64,000 nt of DNA from an uncultured Polaribacter sp. (lineage in GTDB: Bacteria; Bacteroidota; Bacteroidia; Flavobacteriales; Flavobacteriaceae). How positions within the stretch are numbered: the first letter of the stretch is position 1; every line of letters begins with the position of its first letter. The stretch spans positions 434,001 through 498,000 of the forward strand of contig NZ_CANMHM010000001.1 in NCBI RefSeq assembly GCF_947497695.1. The letters are read 5' to 3'. The translations under genes and the position numbers were made by a program. A model generated the notes under the pieces. That model was not told the origin of the DNA and ran no database searches. It was given only the letters and a program-made list of their open reading frames with translations. Below are positions 1 through 10,334 of this stretch, one piece after another.

Positions 1-1
1 C

Positions 2-2950
2 CAAATAAGTTCTGCCATAAAAGGTTTAGCGGGTTTAGATGTGCAAACTGTTTTTATAGATAGCAAATTTAATGTTTGGATTGGTACTTGGAATACAGGA
101 ATCTATTTTCTTAAAAAAGGAAGTAATCAATTTATCAATTACAATGTTAGCAATACCAATGGCAATATTACATCTAATAGAATTTTAAGTTTCGCTGAAG
201 ATAAAGAAGGCATTATTTGGATAGGGTCTTTTTTAAAGGGATTGCATTCTTACAACTTAAAAACGCAAGAATTTAAATATTATAATAGCCAATCATTTGT
301 AAACCATAAAATAATTTATAGCAATATACGTAGTGTTTTTGTAGATTCAAATAATGCTGTTTGGTTAGGCACCACAAGAGGTTTGTATAAAGTTATTAAA
401 GATAATAAAGACAGAAAAGTTTATGCTATAGAAGACTTAATTTCATCAGAATCTGAACATGAAATTAAAAATTTGACTTCAATTTTATCTTTGTATGAAG
501 ATGCTAATAATAATTTATGGATTGGAACAGATGGAAATGGGTTATTTCAATTTAACTTAATCAATAAAAGAGTTAAAAACTTTGGGAAAGATGAGGGCTT
601 AAAACTAGGAACAGTGGCCTCTATTATTCAATCTAAAGATGGTAATTTATGGCTGGGAGGAAATAAAGGATTGTCTAAATTAGAGGCTAATTATACATTT
701 ATAAATTACACTGTAAATGATGGTTTATTGAGTAATGATTTTAATAACAACGCCGTTTTAGAAGATGAAAACGGAATCTTATATTTTGGTAATTATGCTG
801 GTATTAACTATTTTAATCCAAAAGAAATTATAACCAACCCTTTTGAGCCTTCAATATATTTATCTGATTTTAAGCTTTTTAATAAATCGGTATCTATTAA
901 TGATAAAAATTCTCCTTTAAAAAGTGTCCTTTCAGAAACATCAGAAATTACACTTACACACCAACAATCTGTTTTTACAATTTCTTATGCTGGTATTAAC
1001 TATACAAGATCAGAAAATAATAAATATGCCTACTATTTAGAAGGTTTTGAAAAAGATTGGAATTATGTAGAAGATATTACTGCAGCCACTTATACAAATA
1101 TTGGTTATGGCGAATATCTTTTTAAAGTAAAAGCAGCAAATAATGATGGTGTTTGGAACAAAAAACCTGCAACTTTAAAAATTACAATTCTTCCACCTTG
1201 GTGGATTTCTCCTTTGGCAATATTCTCTTATATACTATTTATTTTACTTGTTAGTTATCTTGCTTACAAAATTATAAATGTTAGAATTCAAGAAAAACGT
1301 TTAATTAAATTTGAACGCGATAAAAGGTTACAAGAAGATGAATTAAACGATAAAAAAATTCAGTTTTTTACCAATATTTCTCATGAATTTAGAACGCCTT
1401 TAACATTAATGTTGAATCCGTTAGAAGATATCATTAAAGATAAAACATTACAATTACCCGATTATGTAAAAGAAAAACACAATATTATCTACAAAAACAC
1501 AACGCGTTTAACAAGATTAATTAACGAGTTGATGGATTTTAGAAAACTACAATTTAATAAATTAACAGTTAATGCTTGTGAAATTGAAGCTGTGGCATTT
1601 ATTAACGAAGTTTCTAGTTACTTTAAAGAAGAAGCAGAGCAGCAAGACATTAAATTTTTCACAAAATCTAATATTAATTTCCTAACAGTCTGGGCAGATC
1701 CTGGTATGTTAGAAAAAATATTGTTCAACATTCTTTCTAATGCCTTTAAAGTAACTCCAGAAAAAGGCATGATAACAATTGAAATATCTATTCCTGAAGA
1801 GAAAAAAATATTACCATTAATTGATTCTGAAAATCCTATTTCCGTAATTGAAATTTGTATTACAGACACAGGTTCTGGTATTAAACAAAAAGAAATAGAC
1901 CAAATATTTGAGCGTTTTTACCAAGTAAAAGAAATGAATAGCCAATATTATGGTGGCACAGGTATTGGTTTAGAGGTTGTACAAAACTTTACCAATTTGC
2001 ATAAAGGAAAAATAGAAGTAGAAAGTACAGAAGATGTGGGTACTACTTTTCATATTTTTTTAGCTCAAGGAAATAGTCATTTTGCTCCTTCAGAAATTTT
2101 TATACCAAGCAAGCAAAATAATAATTCAAAAACAACTCCTATAAATCATAATTCAAAAACAACTCAAGAAATCAAAGATGAAATCATAAAAAAGAAAACA
2201 GTTATGATTGTTGAAGACAATGTAGAGCTTAGAAACTATTTAAGTAACGAATTAAAAAATGATTATAATATTATAGTTGCAATAAATGGATTAGAAGCTT
2301 TAAAATTAAGCGATAAAAAAGCTCCTGATGTAATTATTTCTGATGTAATGATGCCAAAAATGGATGGTTATGAATTTTGTAAAAAATTAAAAGAGAATAT
2401 AAAAACAAGTCATATACCTGTTTTAATGCTCTCTGCAAAAACAATGACAGATGATTGGATTAAAGGAATTGAATCTGGGGCAGACATTTATATGAACAAA
2501 CCTTTTAAAACCGATATTTTAAAAACTCAATTAAAACGATTGATAAATAGTAGACAAATTTTATTTGATAAATATGCTAGTGGTACCAATGCTTTTAAAA
2601 CACCAACACATACCTCTTCTTTAGACAAAGAGTTTATTGCTAAAGTATTAAAATATATCAATAAAAACCTACAAGACAGTCAATTAGGCGTAGAATCTTT
2701 AGCCGAAGAATTAATTTTAAGTAGAAGTCAACTTTACCGAAAAATTAAAGCTCTTACTGGACAAACTGCTAATGAATTTATACGTAAAATACGCTTGCTT
2801 AAAGCCAAAGAATTAATTGAAAATGGGTATGATTCTATTGGAGAAATTGGTTTTAAAGTGGGCTTTTCATCCCCATCTTATTTTACCAAATGTTTTAAAT
2901 CTGAGTTTGGTGTACTGCCAACTGAATTAGAAAGACCACAGAATTCTTAA
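2..2950 (+). CDS. Hybrid two-component system regulator (HTCS), 5' partial
   Basis: This is a one-protein sensor-regulator that typically senses an oligosaccharide in the periplasm and activates an adjacent PUL. The frame is open to the window edge, and family members are about 1300-1400 residues, so roughly 400 N-terminal residues are missing. Numbering from the GTG at 41: beta-propeller repeats (VWIGT, LWIGTDGNGL, LWLGG) to about 260, a Y_Y_Y domain at about 325-390, one membrane segment at about 391-412, a histidine kinase with H448 in SHEFRTP, a HATPase domain (GTGIGLEVV), a receiver with D768 in SDVMMPKMDG, and a C-terminal AraC-type HTH (about 870-969). Every catalytic box looks intact. 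It converges on the xylan-type operon and is its likely activator; that link is inferred from position. Confidence 0.95.
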   Translation, partial: QISSAIKGLAGLDVQTVFIDSKFNVWIGTWNTGIYFLKKGSNQFINYNVSNTNGNITSNRILSFAEDKEGIIWIGSFLKGLHSYNLKTQEFKYYNSQSFVNHKIIYSNIRSVFVDSNNAVWLGTTRGLYKVIKDNKDRKVYAIEDLISSESEHEIKNLTSILSLYEDANNNLWIGTDGNGLFQFNLINKRVKNFGKDEGLKLGTVASIIQSKDGNLWLGGNKGLSKLEANYTFINYTVNDGLLSNDFNNNAVLEDENGILYFGNYAGINYFNPKEIITNPFEPSIYLSDFKLFNKSVSINDKNSPLKSVLSETSEITLTHQQSVFTISYAGINYTRSENNKYAYYLEGFEKDWNYVEDITAATYTNIGYGEYLFKVKAANNDGVWNKKPATLKITILPPWWISPLAIFSYILFILLVSYLAYKIINVRIQEKRLIKFERDKRLQEDELNDKKIQFFTNISHEFRTPLTLMLNPLEDIIKDKTLQLPDYVKEKHNIIYKNTTRLTRLINELMDFRKLQFNKLTVNACEIEAVAFINEVSSYFKEEAEQQDIKFFTKSNINFLTVWADPGMLEKILFNILSNAFKVTPEKGMITIEISIPEEKKILPLIDSENPISVIEICITDTGSGIKQKEIDQIFERFYQVKEMNSQYYGGTGIGLEVVQNFTNLHKGKIEVESTEDVGTTFHIFLAQGNSHFAPSEIFIPSKQNNNSKTTPINHNSKTTQEIKDEIIKKKTVMIVEDNVELRNYLSNELKNDYNIIVAINGLEALKLSDKKAPDVIISDVMMPKMDGYEFCKKLKENIKTSHIPVLMLSAKTMTDDWIKGIESGADIYMNKPFKTDILKTQLKRLINSRQILFDKYASGTNAFKTPTHTSSLDKEFIAKVLKYINKNLQDSQLGVESLAEELILSRSQLYRKIKALTGQTANEFIRKIRLLKAKELIENGYDSIGEIGFKVGFSSPSYFTKCFKSEFGVLPTELERPQNS

Positions 2951-3182
2951 AATAATTAATCTATAAGGGTTTAATTATTTTAAGAATCATTCATATTAAG
3001 TAAGGTTATTTTTATGTATGATATAAAACTTACTAATACAATTGTAATAATATGTTTTGTTTCTTAAATTAAGCATTAAAAGCTCTTTTTTAAAAGACTA
3101 TTTTAAAAATTACTTATAATTTTTCTGCTTTAAAAACACCTTGTAATTTTAAGTGAAAAATCATTCTTTTCGTTTTAAAAAA

Positions 3183-3221
3183 AATAAAAAAACCAGTCTA
3201 ATTGAATTAGACTGGTTTTTA
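3183..3221. terminator. Bidirectional intrinsic terminator
   Basis: The arms ACCAGTCTAATT (3192-3203) and AATTAGACTGGT (3205-3216) pair perfectly. An A-tract lies on the left and a T-tract on the right, so the hairpin can terminate both the regulator gene from the left and the convergent operon from the right. Confidence 0.9.
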
Positions 3222-3243
3222 AAATTATAAAATTTTTAAGTAA

Positions 3244-4680
3244 TTATCGCTTTAAAAATTTAAAATACTTTGCTTCAGATTTTACAATATAAATTCCTTT
3301 TGCTAAAGAAGAAACATCTATTCTAGAACTGTTTTTAGCGTTGCTAATATTCAATACATTTTTACCTGAAATATTATAAATTTGTAAAGATTTAGCCTCC
3401 ATATTTTCTGTATTAATTTCTAATGTTTTAGCTGTAGAGTTATAAAAAATAGTATTTGCATCAAAAACATTATTTTTTAAGCTTAATGTTGCCACTACAT
3501 TTGCTTGAGGATAAGGAGAAATGTATTCAATATCATTTGTACCATCTGTTATTTTACCAAAAAGACCCCAGGCAACTGCAGGACTTTCCAAATCTGCAGT
3601 TAATGTAATATCATCTGGTATTGACATAGAAACTGTTATTGGAGTTGCTGTTTCATTTACTGCAATTGGTGCAGAAGCAAATGCTTTATTTTCCATACTC
3701 CAAACTGGCTGACCATCTTCACCCATTGGTATAAATTGTAATTCATAAACCCCAGTTACGTTAGACGTGTATTCAAAAGTTACATCAAAAGTGGCCCCTT
3801 TTGCCAATTCTGTAGGAAAACTTAGAATAGAAATCGTTCCTGCAGGATTTACTACTTCTCCTCCACCTGATCCAGTTTCAGTAACATTTACTAAAGGATA
3901 AGAAGGTGCATAGGCAATATCTCCACTACTGTTTGCTATTTTACCAAAAAGACCCCAGGCTACAGCAGGACTAGCCAAATCTGTAGTTAATGTAATATCA
4001 TCTGGTATAGACATAGAAACTGTTACAGGAGTTGCTGTTTCATTTACTGCAATTGGTGCAGAAGCAAATGCTTTATTTTCCATACTCCAAACTGGCTGAC
4101 CATCTTCACCCATTGGTATAAATTGTAATTCATAAACTCCTGTAACGTTAGATGTGTATTCAAAAGTTACATCAAAAGTAGCCCCTTTTGCTAAATCTGT
4201 AGGAAGAGTTGTAAAAGCAATAGTTCCTGCAGGAGTTACCACTTCTCCTCCACCATTACCTCCACCAGAACCAGCAGCAATCACATTTACTTTTGGATAA
4301 GGTCCTAGATATGCAATATCTCCAGCACTACCTGCAATTTTACCAAATAAACCCCATGAAACAGCAGGGCTTGTTAAATCTGCCGTTAATGTAATATCTT
4401 CTGGTAAAGTTATAGAAACGGTAACCTGTGCAGCTGTCTCATTTATTGCTGTTGGTTCGTTAGTATACGTTACATTTTGACCCCAAATTGGTTGATCATC
4501 TGCTCCTAATGGAACAAATTGTAGTTCATACGTTCCAACAACATCAGATGTGTATTCAAAAGTTACGTCAAAAGTTTGTCCTGGATTTGCTTCTGTAGGA
4601 ATACTTACAATTGATATGCTACCTGATTGTGCATTTGCAAAAGCAGTGAAAAATAGAAATAAAAGTAATAGTTTTTTCAT
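3244..4680 (-). CDS. Secreted triple-repeat protein with T9SS type A sorting domain
   Basis: The start at 4680 gives a clean signal peptide (MKKLLLLFLFFTAFANAQ); an in-frame ATG nine codons upstream would only add a tail before it. Three repeats of about 130 residues follow, each with a VTFEYTS(N/D)V..YELQF core and a WGLFGKI segment, separated by Gly-rich linkers (GSGGGNGGGE). The pattern suggests Ig-like beta-sandwiches. The last ~75 residues form a T9SS sorting domain (LQIYNISGK, LAKGIYIVKSE), so the protein is probably exported and surface-bound or released. It is the last gene of the xylan-type operon, 278 bp below the GH3. I do not recognise the repeat family; a carbohydrate-binding role is inferred only from position and export. 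Confidence 0.85.
   Translation of the reverse strand: MKKLLLLFLFFTAFANAQSGSISIVSIPTEANPGQTFDVTFEYTSDVVGTYELQFVPLGADDQPIWGQNVTYTNEPTAINETAAQVTVSITLPEDITLTADLTSPAVSWGLFGKIAGSAGDIAYLGPYPKVNVIAAGSGGGNGGGEVVTPAGTIAFTTLPTDLAKGATFDVTFEYTSNVTGVYELQFIPMGEDGQPVWSMENKAFASAPIAVNETATPVTVSMSIPDDITLTTDLASPAVAWGLFGKIANSSGDIAYAPSYPLVNVTETGSGGGEVVNPAGTISILSFPTELAKGATFDVTFEYTSNVTGVYELQFIPMGEDGQPVWSMENKAFASAPIAVNETATPITVSMSIPDDITLTADLESPAVAWGLFGKITDGTNDIEYISPYPQANVVATLSLKNNVFDANTIFYNSTAKTLEINTENMEAKSLQIYNISGKNVLNISNAKNSSRIDVSSLAKGIYIVKSEAKYFKFLKR
3641..4137. repeat. 110-bp exact direct repeat (387-bp period)
   Basis: Bases 3641-3750 and 4028-4137 are identical. They sit inside larger, slightly diverged copies that encode the second and third protein repeats. 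The first repeat (around 4337-4600) lies 399 bp further on and is more diverged. The identity suggests recent duplication or gene conversion. Confidence 0.95.
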
Positions 4681-4958
4681 AATGTAAAGTTTTTTAAGAT
4701 ATGTCAAATTTTCGAATGCTTTTTTATTAAAATCGAAAATACATACATGATTAATTATTGATTTAAAAGTATTGCTAATTAGATTTGTATACTATAAATA
4801 TTGTAGCAAAGAATGATAAAAATGTTGAATTTATATCAAAATTGTAAATAAAAACAGCTTAATTGTTTGATAATTAATGTTTAAGTGTTTTAATATATAC
4901 TTGTTTTTAAAATTTAAATAATCTTAACTACCTAAAAATATTAAGTAATAAAAACTAT

Positions 4959-7586
4959 TTATTGAATGGTTAAATTTTTACTTATAACAAATCCTTTTTG
5001 CTCTCTTTCTAAAGAATATTGAGCACCTCCAACAGAAATTTTATAGATTCCTGGCACAATTACTTTCTCCCCTTCTTTATTTACAGAGGTTAATTGATCT
5101 TTATCAATTTTAAAAGTTAAAACCTTTTTTTCTTTAGATTTAAAAGCAACTCTTTGAAATTCTGCCAATGTTTTATGCGGGTTGTATTGATCTGTATTTA
5201 AGTTATGAATATAAACCTGTGCTACTTCTTCTCCATCAAAATCGCCAACATTTTCTACTGTTACATTTACTGTAAAATCTTCATTTATATTTATGGTTTT
5301 TGCAATTTGCAGATTTGTGTATTTAAAAGTTGTAAAACTTAATCCGTAACCAAACTCATATAATGGTTTTCCTTTAAAATATCTATATGTTTTTCCTTGC
5401 ATTTTATAATCGCTAAAAGCAGGTATATCATTAATATCTTTATAAAAAGTTACAGGCAATCTACCTGCAGGGTTGTAATCTCCAAAAATTACATCTGCAA
5501 TCGCTGTTCCACCAGCTTGTCCAGGATACCAAGCTTCTATAATTGCTGGTACATTATCATTTTCCCAATTAATAGACAACGCACTTCCGTTTAATAAAAC
5601 AAGAATGGTTGGTTTCCCTAATTTTATAATTTTTTTAATTAAATCTGTCTGAGTCTCTGGCAGTTTTGTGTGCACACGATCTCCGCCTCCAAAACCTTCA
5701 ACCTTTACCTTCATTTCTTCACCTTCTAACAGAGGGCTAATTCCCATACATAAAACAACAACATCTGCATCTTTAGCAAGTGTAATTGCTTCTTTTTCTA
5801 AGTTTTCTTTAGGCGATTCCCATAACAATCTCATAATAGAATGTTCTGTATTGTTTTGTACACATTCAAATTTAATTTGGTATTTTTTACCAGCTTTTAA
5901 TTGAATATATTCATAAACTTTTTTGGGATGATGCTGATTATGAAAAGTAATCATTGGTTTTCCGTCTAAATATAATTTCATTGATGAAAAAGCTTCGCCA
6001 CCTAAAGCATAATTACCTGTTTTATCTACAGCTAATGTACCTGTCCATCTTACAGAGTATTTGTCATAACTCATATCATTAAAAGGAGGTGTTGTTCTCC
6101 ACGTAAAATCTACCGTTTTATCTATTCTTGTATGTTTTGGTGTTCCTTCAAAAGAAATATTATCAAAATACTCTCCTTTTAAACCCTTCATTTTTAAGGA
6201 ATTATCAGTAAACAAAACACTTTCTGGCATTGCTTCAAATACAGGTAAACCTTCTGCTAATTTGCTACCCACTGCAAATGAAACTTCTGCATTGGGTAAT
6301 TTACGTTTAAGACCTTCTAGTGGAGTTATTGGGTCTGTTGGGTATCCATTATAGTTTCCTAAAAGTACTTCTAAATCGTCTGAATTAGAACCAATTACAG
6401 CTATTTTTTTGATTTTATTTTTATCTAAAGGAAGTAAATTTCCTTCGTTTTTTAATAATACCATCGATTTTCTAGCAGTTTCTAAAGAAGCTAATCTATG
6501 CTTTTCAGAATCTACAACATCATAGGATATGTTTTCATATTTTACATCTCCTTTAGGAGCAAATAACCCTAATTTTAAACGTGCAACAAATAGTTTTACA
6601 AGAGAAACATCTAATTCTTGTTCTGTAATTAAACCTTCTTTTACTGCTTCTACTAAAGCAGGATAAGAGTTTCCGCAATTTAAATCTGTACCCGCTTTAA
6701 CTGCAACTGCAGAGGCTTCTTTGGCGTTTGCACTAATTTCATGAGCTCCTTCATCATAAAAATCTCTCACTGCCCAACAATCAGATACAATATATCCATC
6801 AAAACCCCAATCTTCTCTTAGTAAATTACTTAAATCTTTGTTGCCACAACAAGGTTTTCCATTAAAACTATTATAAGCACACATAATAGAATATACTTTA
6901 GCTTCTTTTACAACTTTTTCGAAATGAGGACTATAGGTATTTAAAAAATCTTGTGGACTTGGAGTTGCATTAAAACGATGACGATCTACTTCTGGTCCAC
7001 TATGTACTGCAAAATGTTTTGCAGTAGCTACTAATTTTAAATAATTAGGATCATCTCCTTGCAAACCTTTAATAAAACGCACTGCCAATTCTCCTGCTAA
7101 ATATGGGTCTTCTCCATAGGTTTCCATTCCTCTTCCCCATCTTGGATCTCTAAAAATGTTAATATTTGGTGTCCAGTAGGTTAACCCTTGATAAATACCT
7201 CTTTTTCCTCTAGAAGCAAATTCGTGATGTTTTGCACGTGCTTCATCAGAAATAATAGTTGATATTTTAGATATTTGATCTCTATCAAAAGTTGCAGATA
7301 AACCAATTGCTTGTGGAAAAACGGTTGCTCTTCCTGCTCTTCCAACTCCATGTAAACACTCATTCCACCAGTTATATTCTGGTATATCTAATCTATCTAT
7401 TGCAGGAGAAGCATGACTCATTTGAGACACTTTTTCTTCTAAAGTCATGGCAGCAACCAATTCTTTGGCTTTTATTTCAAAATTTATAGTTTCTACTTTT
7501 TTTTCTGGAGCATTTTTTGCGCAAGCAAAAAAGAATAATATACTAACAGCAAAAAGGGCAATCTTATTAAAATTTATTTTTATCAT
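4959..7586 (-). CDS. Glycoside hydrolase family 3 with PA14 insert (beta-xylosidase/beta-glucosidase type)
   Basis: This exo-acting glycosidase probably releases terminal xylose or glucose from oligosaccharides. The start at 7586 puts a lipoprotein signal directly at the N-terminus (lipobox FFFAC), so it is probably membrane-anchored. The GH3 N-terminal barrel carries the nucleophile D269 in GYIVSDCWAV, and a PA14 domain (about 465-590, KGEYFD, YALGGEAFSSMKLYLDG) interrupts the second GH3 domain. A fibronectin-like domain closes the protein (about 770-870). About 875 residues is normal for PA14-type GH3. SDC instead of SDW after the nucleophile is common in xylosidase-like members, which together with the neighbouring GH10 favours beta-xylosidase; specificity cannot be read from sequence alone. 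A 171-bp gap separates it from the GH10 gene. Confidence 0.93.
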   Translation of the reverse strand: MIKINFNKIALFAVSILFFFACAKNAPEKKVETINFEIKAKELVAAMTLEEKVSQMSHASPAIDRLDIPEYNWWNECLHGVGRAGRATVFPQAIGLSATFDRDQISKISTIISDEARAKHHEFASRGKRGIYQGLTYWTPNINIFRDPRWGRGMETYGEDPYLAGELAVRFIKGLQGDDPNYLKLVATAKHFAVHSGPEVDRHRFNATPSPQDFLNTYSPHFEKVVKEAKVYSIMCAYNSFNGKPCCGNKDLSNLLREDWGFDGYIVSDCWAVRDFYDEGAHEISANAKEASAVAVKAGTDLNCGNSYPALVEAVKEGLITEQELDVSLVKLFVARLKLGLFAPKGDVKYENISYDVVDSEKHRLASLETARKSMVLLKNEGNLLPLDKNKIKKIAVIGSNSDDLEVLLGNYNGYPTDPITPLEGLKRKLPNAEVSFAVGSKLAEGLPVFEAMPESVLFTDNSLKMKGLKGEYFDNISFEGTPKHTRIDKTVDFTWRTTPPFNDMSYDKYSVRWTGTLAVDKTGNYALGGEAFSSMKLYLDGKPMITFHNQHHPKKVYEYIQLKAGKKYQIKFECVQNNTEHSIMRLLWESPKENLEKEAITLAKDADVVVLCMGISPLLEGEEMKVKVEGFGGGDRVHTKLPETQTDLIKKIIKLGKPTILVLLNGSALSINWENDNVPAIIEAWYPGQAGGTAIADVIFGDYNPAGRLPVTFYKDINDIPAFSDYKMQGKTYRYFKGKPLYEFGYGLSFTTFKYTNLQIAKTININEDFTVNVTVENVGDFDGEEVAQVYIHNLNTDQYNPHKTLAEFQRVAFKSKEKKVLTFKIDKDQLTSVNKEGEKVIVPGIYKISVGGAQYSLEREQKGFVISKNLTIQ

Positions 7587-7757
7587 ACTTTTATTATCAT
7601 AAAACATAAAAACTAGTACTAGAAGGTTTTCTCTCTAAAAAATCTAGTTTTTTTAATTACTTATTTAAGAGTAAGGTTTTTTATGGATGTACCTTTGCAT
7701 CATATTAAAAAAAAATAGTAAATCTACAAAAGTTTTAAGCTTCTGCGGATTTTATAT

Positions 7758-9119
7758 TTATTGTAAACCTTCTATAAAACCAGAGTAGGCTTCTTTTTTA
7801 CCAAACTCGTTATCAAATAATAAAGGCCAATCTAAAACATTAAACCTTGGTGTAATCCAAGAATCATCATCTTTTAAACCCCATAAAGTTAAGGCGTATT
7901 TATTGGCATCTGGTATGCTATTATACACTCTTGTTACTTCTCTAACCTTATCACTTTGTGCAAAAGATCTTTGTTCTGTAAATGTTGTACTTTGTCCGTT
8001 TAAATTTGTTCGTACATCTAACTCAGAATAATGAATTAGTACATTTCTACTTACCAATTCGTTAGTTGCTGTTTGCATTTCTGCTTCACTTGGGTTTTCT
8101 ATGTTAATATGCATTTGGTACCCTACACCATCCAATAAATTACTAGCAATTAATTTATCGATTTCTCTTAATGCACCAGATCTTTTTAAAGGATCTGTAA
8201 CCATATTATAATCGTTATAAAATAGTTTTACATTTGGGTCTGCATTTCTGGCAAACTGAAAACATTTTTCTAAATAATTTTCTCCCATTTTTTGTCTAAA
8301 AATACTAGCTCTTAAACTGGTTGAATTGTCTATAATAGCCTCATTAACAACATCCCAAGAATCTACTTTATCTTTATATCTTGTTACAGTAGTGGTTATA
8401 TAATCTTCTACAATAGCCTCAAATTGTGCATCTGTTCCTGTAAAGTTTGTTAGAGCATTTGGTACACTTTCATGCCAAATTAATGCGTGTCCATGAATGT
8501 TCATTCCTTTTTCTTCTGCATAGTCTACAATTGCGTCTGCTTTAGACCAATCGTAACTAATATTCATCATAGCATCTATACCAGTAATTATATTTGCCAT
8601 TTTCATAGCATTTTCTGCAGTTACACTATTAAATTCTCTTTCATATACTTCCATATACTGAGAATCTGCTATTCGATCTGGATTAACAGCCACTCCTACA
8701 AAAAAGTTAGATGCACTAGATTTTAAGGTAATAACTTCATCTGGTATAAAACGTGTTACAACACTAACTACATTAGAATTTTCTGTTGGTACTCCGTTTA
8801 AAAGACCTCTTACTCTGTAAAAATACCTTGTGTTATTTGATAAGTCTGTAATAATTTCTTGAAACCCATTAATTGATTTTGAATTATAGCCTGATACAAA
8901 TGTTGAAAATGTTTCGTCTAAAGATACATCTAACTGATAACCAGAAGATCTAAAAATAGGCTGCCATGAAATTCTAAATTCTGTAGGTCTAATATCTAGT
9001 GCTTCGTTTGCAACTGGTATTGTATCAAATTCAATTTCTGCGTCTTCTTTTTCACAAGAATTAAAGCCTAACGTAAACATTAAGGTTATCAATAGGTATA
9101 TAGTTCTGTATTTTTTCAT
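7758..9119 (-). CDS. GH10 endo-1,4-beta-xylanase, lipoprotein with N-terminal FN3-like domain
   Basis: The enzyme hydrolyses internal beta-1,4 bonds of xylan with retention. A lipoprotein signal (LGFNSCEKED) and a fibronectin-III-like domain (about 35-125, FRISWQPI..YFYRVRGLL) precede a GH10 barrel. Typical GH10 features are HGHALIWHESVP, the acid/base E260 in WDVVNEAI, and the nucleophile E366 in YSELDVR. The YSELDV form is a variant of the usual ITELDV, but the Glu is kept. Placement 37 bp below the surface glycan-binding gene fits an outer-membrane enzyme that cuts xylan into fragments for the SusCD transporter. It is the strongest evidence that the locus targets xylan. Confidence 0.95.
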   Translation of the reverse strand: MKKYRTIYLLITLMFTLGFNSCEKEDAEIEFDTIPVANEALDIRPTEFRISWQPIFRSSGYQLDVSLDETFSTFVSGYNSKSINGFQEIITDLSNNTRYFYRVRGLLNGVPTENSNVVSVVTRFIPDEVITLKSSASNFFVGVAVNPDRIADSQYMEVYEREFNSVTAENAMKMANIITGIDAMMNISYDWSKADAIVDYAEEKGMNIHGHALIWHESVPNALTNFTGTDAQFEAIVEDYITTTVTRYKDKVDSWDVVNEAIIDNSTSLRASIFRQKMGENYLEKCFQFARNADPNVKLFYNDYNMVTDPLKRSGALREIDKLIASNLLDGVGYQMHINIENPSEAEMQTATNELVSRNVLIHYSELDVRTNLNGQSTTFTEQRSFAQSDKVREVTRVYNSIPDANKYALTLWGLKDDDSWITPRFNVLDWPLLFDNEFGKKEAYSGFIEGLQ

Positions 9120-9156
9120 TAGATATTCTTATTTAATGATTTTTATTTTTACTGAT

Positions 9157-10317
9157 TTATTTTACAATTAAGGTTACATTATCAAACTGAATACTTTGCT
9201 CAGCAGGATCTCCATAAATGTTGGTACTTGCTTTTATTCTTAAAATGTTTTTAATATTTATTTTTCTATCTAAATTAGATGGGTTGTATCCATAACCAAA
9301 TTGACTTAAATTCACTTCAATAGTTTCCCATTCACAGGTTTCTTTTAAGAAAGAATATTGCCAGTTTACATTTCCGTCAGAAGAATCGTTTGGACCATCT
9401 ACAATAATAAAGTTTAGAGTTGTGTTTGGTGTGTTTCCACAATTTACATCAATTCTTAAAAACACATCGTTTACTGTTTTACCCTCTAAACTTTCTGAAG
9501 GAATAAGAGGTACAAAAGAAGCATCTGATTGAGATACAATAAAGCCAGATGATAAATCTCCATCCCATACTAATTCATAAAAGTCTCCATCACTGTCTGC
9601 ATCTCCTTCAATTACTGCTTCAGAAGCTACATCACCAAAAGATTGCCAAGGGTTTGATAGAATACCTCCACCATCAAAGTCTGTTACTAAAAATAATTCG
9701 AAACCTAAATCGAAATTAATAGTTCTATTTACAACTCCTCCAGAGGTTGTTAAGGTTAAAGTTCCTCTAGGCTCAGTAATTGTTTCTGGTATTACTAAAG
9801 AAATTCTAGAACCATCTAATTGTGTAAATGTTAAAGGAGTTTCTTCAAAAAGTATTTCTGAAGTATTATGTAACCACTCACCTTCTATGATTACCACCTC
9901 ACCTACTAATGGAAGTGCTGGTATTGTTTTTAATATTTCTGGTTCTGGTTGAAGAATTGTAAAAGTATGGCTTACAGACTCTTTAGACTTAAAAGAAAAG
10001 TTGACTGTTTGTTCTCCAAATCGGCTTCCTTTTTCTTCATCAAAAGGAACTGTAAAAAAAAGAGCAACATCAGAATTAAGAGCAGGATTGTAGACTGTTG
10101 TTACAGTATTATCAAATACAATAGCATTTAAATCACTTAAATCCATTCCTTCTGCCGTTATTAAATCTCCAGGAAAACCAGTGTTTAAAGTAATTGCAGT
10201 GTCTGAGGTTTGTGCTATTAGAACTGCAATTTCTGGCACAGTATCTTCATCTTCACAGGAAACTAATAATGTAAATCCTGAAATTAATAGCGTTAAAAAA
10301 TAAAATCGTTTTAACAT
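9157..10317 (-). CDS. Surface glycan-binding lipoprotein (SusE-position, IPT/TIG domains)
   Basis: This is a non-catalytic surface protein that holds the polysaccharide near the SusCD complex. It begins with a lipoprotein signal (lipobox LLVSC, Cys about 21). Two IPT/TIG-like beta-sandwich modules follow (about 30-125 and 125-205; TLTTSGGVVNRTINF). The C-terminal half (about 205-386) resembles the glycan-binding domain found at this position in xylan and xyloglucan PULs, with aromatic patches such as NVNWQYSFLKETCEW. It lies 17 bp below susD and 37 bp above the GH10 gene, within one transcription unit. Xylan as ligand is inferred from the GH10 partner. Confidence 0.85.
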   Translation of the reverse strand: MLKRFYFLTLLISGFTLLVSCEDEDTVPEIAVLIAQTSDTAITLNTGFPGDLITAEGMDLSDLNAIVFDNTVTTVYNPALNSDVALFFTVPFDEEKGSRFGEQTVNFSFKSKESVSHTFTILQPEPEILKTIPALPLVGEVVIIEGEWLHNTSEILFEETPLTFTQLDGSRISLVIPETITEPRGTLTLTTSGGVVNRTINFDLGFELFLVTDFDGGGILSNPWQSFGDVASEAVIEGDADSDGDFYELVWDGDLSSGFIVSQSDASFVPLIPSESLEGKTVNDVFLRIDVNCGNTPNTTLNFIIVDGPNDSSDGNVNWQYSFLKETCEWETIEVNLSQFGYGYNPSNLDRKINIKNILRIKASTNIYGDPAEQSIQFDNVTLIVK

Positions 10318-10334
10318 AATAGTTGTATTGTTAG

